NCBI GenBank assembly: GCA_963971225.1
Contig: OZ020269.1
Location: forward strand, 103,030,067 to 103,094,066
Reading direction: 5' to 3'
Length of the DNA: 64,000 nucleotides
From: Melieria omissa
Taxonomy: Eukaryota; Arthropoda; Insecta; Diptera; Ulidiidae
Positions 57,101 to 64,000 of the stretch are shown one piece after another. The notes under the pieces were generated by a model. That model saw only the letters and a list, made by a program, of their open reading frames with translations, was not told where the DNA came from and did no database searches. The first letter of the stretch is position 1. Every line of letters starts with the position of its first letter. Made by a program: the position numbers and the translations under genes.

Positions 57101-58170
57101 TTTATTTCGTGGTTTATTTTTAATTTTAATCCAACGGTACCAATACCCTTTACATCTATTTCTTTTTCGTTGGCTAAACGCACCTTTCCCGAATAGCTTT
57201 TATCGATGGTATCAAAATGTGATTCTGACCAACACATATGTGATGTAGCGCCACTATCTAAGCACCACATATCTTTGTAATTACTGTGTCCCGCTGTAGC
57301 CACAAATCCTGTGGTCTTTTCCGCACAGTTACTTCGCTCTTTAACTTTGTATTTGCAATCCCTTGCCTTATGGCCTTTCTTGCCACAGTTATAGCAATTG
57401 TAATGGAAATGTTTTTGAAACATACCTGGTTTGTTTTCGTTTTCGTATTTGTTACCGTTCCATTTATTTGAGTTCTTGTACACCTTCATTGCTTCCTCTT
57501 CTTCTGCTGCTGTCGTCAACTTGTCGCCAATTTCCAATAATCTGGCACGTAAGAGTGTTAGAGATGGGAATTCGTTGGCAGTGTCAAATGCGGCGCGAAT
57601 TTCCTTATATTTCGTTGATAAGCCGTCCAACATTAATATTGTTAATAAATCCTGGTCGACTTCGACGCCCATCTCCGTCAAACAAGAAACGCACATGTCA
57701 AATTCGATGAGATAGTCTTTTATAAGTTGACCTTCACTCATTCTCAAATTTACCAACTTACGGTAGCACTCAGCCTTCCGCCTTGTGGACTTTCTGTCAT
57801 ACGTATCTTGTAGGTAAAGCCACACCTCTTTTGCCGTCTTGAGCGTCTTGATCATCTGGACCACGCTTGCCTCCATGGCCATTATAAGTTCTGCTCGTGC
57901 ATCCTGATCCTTGTCATCATATTCGCACTGTTCACTGCACCTTTTCTCATAATGACTTGCTTGTGCTGCTGTGGGTGCTGTCGGTAGGTCTATGTCCTTT
58001 GGCCGTTCTTCTAGCCCACGAACAATGCGCAGCAATCTGCTTCGATGTAATACTGCCTCCATTTGTACCTTCCATGTTGCATAGTTGTTTCCATTTAGTA
58101 ATGGTATTCTTAAAGTTGCTCCGGCCATTGCGAGCGTCCCGATTCTTGACTGCTTATCCAATGAATTCAA
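54172..58170 (-). CDS. copia-type Gag-Pol polyprotein, intact, 1332 aa
   Basis: One uninterrupted frame from the ATG at 58170, 33 bases after the 5' LTR. Domains in order: Gag (LNGNNYATWKVQMEAVL near residue 30, UBN2/DUF4219-like); CCHC knuckle CYNCGKKGHKARDC (about 257-270); aspartic protease LDSGATSH (about 302); integrase zinc finger H..H...C..C (about 438-475); integrase core with IHTDLCGP, VRSDNAKE and QQNGVAERMNRT (about 497-605); reverse transcriptase from WELVDLPKGRKPIGCKWVFK (about 850) with the catalytic YVDDIIIAS (about 1010); RNase H with VDANWATD, SSAESEYVAL, YSDSQSAQ and ending ADVLTKPL. The order protease-integrase-RT-RNase H is diagnostic of copia. Size and single-frame design are normal for insect members. 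All visible catalytic motifs are intact. Confidence 0.97.
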   Translation of the reverse strand: MNSLDKQSRIGTLAMAGATLRIPLLNGNNYATWKVQMEAVLHRSRLLRIVRGLEERPKDIDLPTAPTAAQASHYEKRCSEQCEYDDKDQDARAELIMAMEASVVQMIKTLKTAKEVWLYLQDTYDRKSTRRKAECYRKLVNLRMSEGQLIKDYLIEFDMCVSCLTEMGVEVDQDLLTILMLDGLSTKYKEIRAAFDTANEFPSLTLLRARLLEIGDKLTTAAEEEEAMKVYKNSNKWNGNKYENENKPGMFQKHFHYNCYNCGKKGHKARDCKYKVKERSNCAEKTTGFVATAGHSNYKDMWCLDSGATSHMCWSESHFDTIDKSYSGKVRLANEKEIDVKGIGTVGLKLKINHEIKNIKLFKTLYVPELHCNLISTAKATDNNCTVVMNSNKAIIKRGREVLLEATKTNGLFLVRNFKTLTDDCNEATEKFENDLELWHKRYGHLNLVHLNQLQSKRMVKGLPTFKNQKLDCVACICGKQTRESFPHKNNKSSSAVLDLIHTDLCGPMRTESISSKKYFVTFTDDYSRKVFVYFLYRKDEYLEAFKNFKREVELSTGRKIKCVRSDNAKELISQDFSDYLRSCGIKRQLAVEYTPQQNGVAERMNRTLVEMAKCLMIEATLPEFLWAELIYTAAHIRNRCPTKLNYNKTPEELWTGKVPNVHYFRQIGSTAYVLNKKPGRSKWESKSEEFVLIGYSDESKAYRLWKRGTRKIVKSRDVKIIEGKFNVDEIEIDKEDKGFQEFIFGKIDKENKIGEAESTDLEANNTQANTNVILQGENNREEMQEFQDEVPEHSIKRRLRSWSFRNESAKRAEEEDPKSYREALSSGNSKEWADAIKNEYDSLMRNETWELVDLPKGRKPIGCKWVFKSKVRPDGTIEKRKARLVAQGFTQKFGIDYVDTFAPVVRQSSLRLIYALAVEHDLKLQQLDVSTAYLNGDLEDEIYMQQPEGYIDECKRGKVCKLRKALYGLKQSGRQWFKKIDGVFKNFGLTQSNYDQCIYTYKNNNFIVALYVDDIIIASNNEHLTEELIRKLKENFDIRNLKEPTNCIGLGIKIGNGTLSISQPRYITNLIDKYGQTNAKPVKIPMPAKITLEKEPSISGEAEKINKTKYQEIIGSLLHLAVYSRPDISCSVNMLSQFCQDPRRQHWNAAIQVIRYLKSTQDFVLTYRKTGQPLFGCVDANWATDVNDRKSQTGFCFILAGGVISWESKKQRVVATSSAESEYVALSEAAKEARYLSFLLNDMGYGTSGPIILYSDSQSAQQMATFGGHHSRTKHIEYKYHFIREAVKNEQIIIKYLPTTEMPADVLTKPLCKAKHDICIKTIGIVDCNSK

Positions 58171-58189
58171 TTATCCTTCAGGTTTGGGT

Positions 58190-58203
58190 CTGGGCCCATA
58201 ACC
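58190..58203 (-). promoter_or_regulatory. copia primer-binding site (initiator Met tRNA fragment type)
   Basis: GGTTATGGGCCCAG follows the 5' LTR without a gap. It is complementary to the anticodon-stem region of initiator Met tRNA (CTGGGCCCATAACC), the half-tRNA priming known for copia elements. Its position independently supports the 165-bp LTR boundary. Confidence 0.85.
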
Positions 58204-58368
58204 TATTGATGTTGCGCTCGTGTGAATATGTGAACTCGATGAAATGTGGAAGCGAAGTGAAAATTTTATTTTTTCAAAACTTCAAATTGACAATTAAATT
58301 AGTTTGGCAAGTAGATCAATAATATACAAAGTTGAACAAGTATAATTGAACTACAGTTATTATCAACA
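58204..58368 (-). repeat. copia 5' LTR, 165 bp
   Basis: No difference from the 3' LTR was found by direct reading. It should carry the promoter; a TATATTATTGATC stretch is a possible TATA element, not proven. Confidence 0.93.
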
Positions 58369-58373
58369 GTTAT

Positions 58374-59853
58374 GAACTATTTTTCAGTATGGGTCAGTTG
58401 AGAAAAATTATGATAATAAGTCATCAAGTATATAAGTCATAAGTATCAATAAGTTATGATTTTTTCAGTTTTCGTTTTCTTGCATGTTTGCAGATATTTA
58501 AGGTTACGTAATGGAAAGTTGCCATGAGTTTGGTTGGTTGTTTAGTTAAATCAGTGCATTGCCGGTTCTTTTTTACCATTATTCCCGATTAGTGCTGCAA
58601 GTTAGAAATGCAAAATTGGTTAGACTGACTTGAGTGGCCAAATTTCGACATCAAATAAATCCCAATAATCCTTTAGTGCCATTTTATTTATTTATTTCTT
58701 ATTTATATTGTTTCTATTTGTTACGGTTAGTGCTGTAAAGGATGCTTTACCTTTATTTTCTGAACAAAACTGCCACTTTTAACAATATTAGTGCTGCTTT
58801 TCAACTCCAATTAAAAATTATTTATGAAAATATAAAAATAGCATACAATTTTTGGCTTTTGAATGACATTTTGGATGTTGCCATTTTGAATTTTGTTACA
58901 GTATATTCGTTTTAAAATGTAGGGCCCATGGGCGCATAAATTAATTTTTTTATTATTTTATGATTTATAATTAATTAATTAATTTTTTATTTATTAATTT
59001 TTTTTTATTTTTAGCTAGAAATATTTTTTTACGATTTCAATTAAATAATATTTGTTTAGACCAAATCTCCTCTTTCAATGTCTCCGCTAAAGCTGTACAT
59101 GTTGTAACAACTCTGAACTTCTTGTAAGCCGTTAGCAACAAAAGCTTTCGTCCTCTTGTTGAGCGCCAATCCCGGCCTCGGCCTTTTTCTTATTTACTTT
59201 GCTTCGTCACTTGATCATCCAGCAACGAGGCAGCATCACTTAAGCAGCAAATAAAAGCATACAAAGCGCATCCTCCGTTTTTCTTCTTTTCTCCTTTTCA
59301 CTGGTGATTGGTGTTCTGCTGTGTAAGTATCGAGCCATAATATCATTTGGCTACTTATTGGAATCCTTCTAATCCCATTTCGATTTTCCTTCTCGTTGAA
59401 TATCGTGCCGACAGCCCCAACAATATTGAAATACAAATTCTTTTCAACAAAAAAATGAAAAAAAGTGAAAAACATTTTACTTCGGAAAATATTTTGACCG
59501 AATTTTTCTATGTTCGATTTTTTATCAAATAGTGTCGCTGAGAAAAGCCTGTGGCGTCGCTGAAAATGAACTCGCAGATGAGCTCCCAAAAAAGATGATA
59601 AGCTAACAGTGGAACCGACAACTACGCGCATGCTTGGATCTCTGCTCTTAAGATGTTGACAAAACATATAGTACGGAGTCATTGAATATTCCTGGAGTTA
59701 GAAAGGCAAGTTATTGCGGCAGCTCTGGAAAAAGCACACGTAGGCCAATGAGGCATATTGCAATCCCATACTGGTTAATATTGATTACCCTGCTTATATA
59801 GAGTGCAAGCCAATGTGAAGTGCAGTTTCAACCTCTACATTTTTCTGGAACAA
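58374..59853. other. Non-coding stretch, no recognised gene
   Basis: AT-rich to about 59.05 kb, then mixed. The 148-codon minus frame at 59236-59682 has no recognisable domain. Confidence 0.4.
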
Positions 59854-61146
59854 TAACACTTCGTTCAATAATGTGTGTGACTAACTAATTAAAACAAATT
59901 TTTTTGCCAAAATTCGTTTTTATTCATCAACATAGTCCCCTTTTAGGGAGATACAATCATTCCAACGCTTTTCCAATCTTTCGATACCGCCTTTGTAGAA
60001 CGATTTTTCTTTGCCTTCAAAATAGGCGTTAGTTTCGGCGATTACTTCATCATTTGAGCCAAATCTCTTACCACGGAGCATCTTTTTGAGGTCTGCGAAG
60101 AGCCAGTAGTCGCTGGGGGCCAGATCTGGAGAATACGGGGGATGAGGAAGCAATTCGAAGCCCAATTCATGCATTTTTGCCATCGCTTTCATCGACTTGT
60201 GACACGGTGCATTGTCTGAAACAATACTTTTTTCTTCTTCATATGGGGCCGCTTAATCGCGATTTCTTCTTTCAAACGTTCCAACAACGCTATATAATAG
60301 TCGCTATTGATTGTTTTCCCTTTCTCAAGATAGTCGATGAATATTATTCCGTGCACATCCCAAAATACTGACGCCATAACCTTGCCAGCCGATGTTTGTG
60401 CCTTTGGACGCTTTGGGCGGCTTTCACCGGTTGCATGCCACTCAGCAGACTGCCGATTTGACTCTGGAGTGAAATGGTGGATCCATGTTTCATCCATTGT
60501 GATGTACCGACGCAAAAACTCCGACTTGTTGCGCGTAAACATGTCCAAACAGCTCTTTGAATCATCGATTCGTTGTTGTTTTTGCTCCGGTGTGAGCAAA
60601 CGCGGCACCCATTTCGAAAACACCTTTTTCATAACCAAATGTTCGTGTATTATGGTGTGTACACTGCCTGCTGATATCTTTAGAATGTCAGCAATCTCCC
60701 CCACTTTCACTTTACGGTCGGACATAATGATTTTCAGTGTTTTTTCAACGTTTTCCGGAATAACAGCGTCATTTGGCCGTCCAGTAGATGGAATGTCATC
60801 GGTGTCTGTACGACCACGTTTGAATTCGGCATACCAATAACAAATGGTTCTTTTTGATGGAGCAGGGTCCGAATAATGTTTTTCAAGCCATTCCTGGCAT
60901 TGAACAGTATTTTTTTTCATTAAAAAACAATGATAAATCAGCACACGGAATTGCTTTGAATTCATTTTTTTTGAAAACTCAAAAGTAGTGTCACTTAAAG
61001 CACTGTAACTTGTAAACTAATGGTCGGATTGACATATAATTTTGACAGTAAGCCTAAAAAGGTTCACAATTTCGAAAAAAAATATTGATTTAGTATTAGT
61101 GCCGCCATCTATGTGTCAGTCACACACATTATTGAACGAAGTGTTA
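59854..61146 (-). mobile_element. Full-length mariner (59856-61144, 1289 bp) with perfect 27-bp ends
   Basis: AACACTTCGTTCAATAATGT and the following GTGTGACT at 59856-59882 are exactly complemented at 61118-61144. TA flanks both ends (59854-59855, 61145-61146). Size and structure are those of an autonomous mariner; the transposase has one visible frameshift. Confidence 0.96.
59920..60965 (-). pseudogene. mariner (DD34D) transposase, near-complete, one frameshift
   Basis: The start is 60965 (MNSKQFRVLIYHCFLMKKNT). Helix-turn-helix 1 is near residues 10-45, with the linker TGRPNDAV at about 62-69. Helix-turn-helix 2 is near 88-110 (KVGEIADILKISAGSVHTII), then WVPRLLT. The first catalytic aspartate is in TMDETWIHHF (about 155). 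The frame shifts after KKKKVLF, directly at the second catalytic block. The next frame supplies DNAPCHKSMKAMAKM, then SPDLAPSDYWLFADLKKMLR and ends NDCISLKGDYVDE at 59920. The second and third aspartates are separated by 34 residues, as in mariner. About 345 residues in total, the usual length. Apart from the frameshift I see no other break. Confidence 0.93.
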
Positions 61147-61591
61147 GAATTGATATGCCACATGTGGCCGAGGTTACCTATGAAGAATGTACACAACTCA
61201 AAATTGTTAGATGCATTCGATAGATGCATTAGATAGATGCATTCTGTACAGTATTAAAATTAAAAAAATAAATAAAAATTTTGAAATGTGTCTCTTGAAG
61301 TGGGTGTGCGATATGTTTATGTCATCGCTGAGTTATATATCTGTTACGCTGATCATTGGAGTCATCACAGGACACTGAACCCATTTTCATCTATGCTGGC
61401 TCCATTCTCGTAAAATAGCTTCTCAAATTTAGTGATGTCTGCAGATGCAAAAGACAATATAACCAAAGCTTTTACGACACATCACACACGAGGTATGCTT
61501 TTTTTTAATAAAGCATTTTCTATGCCACTGTCCAGCCGAAGACTTTACAATATTTGGGTCAAGGATTCCTGTCTGAAGAGAGTAACGAAGC

Positions 61592-62045
61592 AGAATCTCT
61601 AATCCACTAAGCTTCACAAATAAGTTTGAGATTGTTTGTTGATTTAATTTTGTGGTAAGAATTTGTTGGATACTTCACCTATTCTTTGAGATCCACGCAA
61701 CAGAAGCTGGACTATTAAATCCACTGAGTTTCATAAAGGAATCAAAGTTGGTTTATGAATTAAACTTGATGATAAGAAACAATTGGATATTCCACCAACT
61801 CTTTGGGATCCATGCAACAGAAGCTGAACTACTGAATCCACTAAATTTCATAAAGAAATAAAATTTGATTTATGAATTCAATTTGATGGTAGGAAACAAT
61901 TGGATGTTCCACCAACTTCTCAGTGGAAACTATCTCTCTAAACTATTGAATCCACTAAGTTTGATAAAGAAATCAAAGTTTGTTTCTTAATTGAATTTGG
62001 TGGTAAGAAAGAGTTGGATATTGCACCAGTTCTATAAAAGGTCTC
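61592..62045. repeat. Tandem repeat, about 115-117-bp unit, four copies
   Basis: The unit runs atccactaagtttcataaag, then tttgtttatgaattaaattt, then ggtaagaaacaattggatat, then tccaccaactctttgggatc, then atgcaacagaagctga. Copies start near 61595, 61718, 61835 and 61949. Confidence 0.85.
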
Positions 62046-64000
62046 ATGGTGTGTCTGTTTTAGGTCTCCCAGTGGAAGTGCGGTACTGTGTACTACGCAT
62101 ATCTTTCGTAATTTTACCTAAACTAACATAACCAAATTTGTTTTTCTAAAAACATTCGTATTTAAAGTAGCATTATTCGAATTCCATAAAAGCAGCTGCA
62201 TTAAGTTTATAGTACAAAATACCAATCCCAAAATACGTGTCCCACTCAACAAAGTGTAAATAATATTCGGTTTAAGCCAATCAGCCTATAACTAATACAA
62301 CATGCATCCAAATAAGCGAGCAATAAATGAAAACAAATTTCTTTACCGATAAATAATTCCAAAAGAATGTCATAGAAGGCATAAGCAAAAATAATGAACT
62401 AACTACTGAAAATCCTCAGAACGCATAAAAAACCAGCCATTCTAGAGGCCAATTCAAAAGTCACAAATCCCCCTATAAAAACAACAAGAACGAAAGGGAT
62501 GCAGGCAAACTGAATTTATTCAAGCATAATGCCAATTGTATCCTTTCAGCTGTCGAAGAAAGGCAACAAAATAGATTGGAAAACACGGCGACAGGTAACG
62601 TAAGTAAGTAGCGAAAACCTTTCTATGGCATAAATACATTTTTTATGATGCAACATGCTGACAATTTGTGTATCACAAATGACTATTTGGAGAAGAGGCA
62701 GCAAGACCACACACATACACACGTAGGGCGAGCGCCAACATGAATTTTGTCAGCAACATTACTAACAATATGCAAACAGCACAACAAACTGGCTGCTGAC
62801 TGCTGCGACTCGAACTGTAATCCGCCCCAACGTCCGCGTCATCGTAATAATTGCTATCGCAGCGGTCATCAATAGGCTGGGAGGCTGGCTTATCGGCGGC
62901 TTGCATCGACAACGCCAACAGCAGCAGCAACAACAACAACATCAACATCATCATGAGTCACATTATCATTGACAAAGGGCATAGAGCAAATAGTGCACTG
63001 CAGCGGGCCCAACCCCTACGTTCGACTAATGATGACACACATTCCATATCTCGATGCTTGTTGCAGCAGCACCTAAACGAAAATAATAATAAAATATAAA
63101 GAAAGGCGAAAATACAGACAGCGTAATAAACATGTACCAAAAAAAATATATTTCTAAAAAGAAAATATAAAAAAAATATATAACTATATAGAAAGAGTGT
63201 AGCAGTAGCCAAGGCATGTCGCAAGTCGCAAGTCGACGCTGGTTGTGTTAGGCAGCGAACGTGGTTTGCTGGTGAACTGGGCTCCTGCTGTTGCTGCTGT
63301 CGCTACTGTGGCATTGCCCATATTGACCACGTTTTATTAGCGAGCTCCACACATGCCGAGCAACTTACGTACTACTTATGGTTCGAGTTGAAAATGGACA
63401 GGACGAAAACCAGGACGAAGGAGACCGCAACGGCGACGGTAGTCATTTTGCTTTGGGTTATTATCGAAAATAACAAATAGAGCACTCAGACTCGCTAACA
63501 CTAACACACACACTTGCACTCATACAAATACACGGTCACACATACACACACAAATACACCGACAAGAGTATTTTTTCGCCGTTAGTGCAGCAAGTCGTTG
63601 GCCAACCGCCACCGCCATCTCATTAAGATGTTATCCTGCTTGTAAAGTTATGGCTGTGGGCATATAAAAATGTCCTTTTATTGCTGGGGCGTAGATGGTC
63701 AAACTGTGCTGTGCTGCTGTGCACCGTTAACCATCTACCAGTGCTCGCTTTTAACTACAACGCTGTTGCTGCTCTGGTAGTCGTTGGAGATAGACCTGGT
63801 TGTAGTTGTTTTTGTTGTTCAGTTGCTGCTTTTGATGTTGTGCGCTGGTTTTGTTGCAATTTTTCGTGTGCATGTATTTGTGTCTATTTCAATTTCATTT
63901 CAAATCATGTTGCCGAGGATTTTACGGCTTATGATAATGAAGTGTTGGCAAATAGACAGGCGAGGTCAGTGCCGCTGACATGTGGGCGCCTCCATATCGC
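62046..64000. other. TE-poor non-coding stretch with CAA/CAG/CA microsatellites
   Basis: From about 62.6 kb the sequence is GC-richer and unique-looking, with CAG/CAA tracts at 62914-62950, CA tracts at 63505-63560 and TGC/TTG tracts at 63285-63300 and 63800-63840. Open frames over these tracts (62673-62954, 62851-63099, 63784-63978) are repeat translations. No exon is recognised. Confidence 0.5.

Larger units (their letters stand above)
53984..58373 (-). mobile_element. Complete Ty1/copia LTR retrotransposon (53989-58368, 4380 bp), minus strand
   Basis: Two 165-bp LTRs with no difference seen bracket one long open frame. The 5-bp target duplication GTTAT lies at 53984-53988 and 58369-58373. 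Order in the sense direction: 5' LTR (58368-58204), primer-binding site directly abutting it, gag-pol (58170-54172), a purine-rich AAAGTTGAGGAAGCG tract, and 3' LTR (54153-53989). Identical LTRs and an intact frame imply recent insertion and possible activity. It lies 18 bp beyond the end of the mariner at 52589-53968. Confidence 0.97.

Noticed and set aside
62673..62954. Leucine-rich N-terminus (MMMLMLLLLLLL) suggestive of a signal peptide
   Set aside because: It is the antisense of a CAG/CAA/CAT microsatellite and has no recognisable mature protein.

Overview
This window is eukaryotic nuclear DNA, most likely from a brachyceran fly. I favour a tephritid-type fruit fly because the tRNA-derived SINEs, the mariner and Tc1 families and the CAA/CAG/CA microsatellites look familiar from such genomes. 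That is recognition and inference, not a search result. The sequence is AT-rich. I could not recognise a single host protein-coding exon, a host RNA gene or any prokaryotic feature. The landscape is intergenic or intronic DNA filled with transposable elements (TEs), most of them decayed, internally deleted or nested.

Left third (1-22 kb). LINE 3' ends lie at 1-430 (minus), 1240-2110 and 15047-15241. A tRNA-derived SINE (5154 onward) has a foldback element (5482-6646) inserted in its 3' tail. A non-autonomous hAT-like element (10342-11924) carries two internal repeat arrays and an exact 8-bp target duplication. A Tc1-like element (16034-17238) has perfect 30-bp ends. A second SINE sits at 17596-17931, a third tRNA-like head at 20036-20125 and a MITE at 20418-20745. 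A short relative of the hAT element (21600-22005) has jumped into a Tc3-like transposase relic (21550-22531).

Middle (23-46 kb). There is a tandemly duplicated mariner relic (23420-23985), an internally deleted mariner that keeps an open DNA-binding reading frame (26474-27030), and two LINE ends (28088-28249, 28496-29275). An array of TGTCACA/TGTCCCA palindromes follows (31618-32575), then MITEs at 34410 and 35623. A 2.4-kb snap-back transposon (37079-39460) has 0.83-kb inverted arms around a spliced, frameshifted transposase relic of a family I cannot place with certainty. A probable Helitron lies at 42593-43460. Low-copy tandem and dispersed repeats fill much of the rest.

Right third (48-64 kb). 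This is a nested TE cluster: a mariner fragment (49414-49700), a deleted Tc3-like element (51945-52490), and a mariner (52589-53968) with a SINE inside it. Then comes a complete Ty1/copia retrotransposon (53989-58368) with identical 165-bp LTRs, a 5-bp target duplication and one intact 1332-codon Gag-Pol frame. It is the only element here that looks potentially autonomous. A full-length mariner with one obvious frameshift follows (59856-61144). The last 2 kb are TE-poor and rich in CAA/CAG/CA microsatellites.

The genes do not form a host pathway. The shared story is genome parasitism: probable autonomous parents elsewhere in the genome, deleted derivatives here, and a readable order of insertions. 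The strongest candidates for something under-described are the two CAC-terminated foldback elements with 3-bp target duplications. One of them appears to be a right-end/right-end duplication of an intron-containing transposon.
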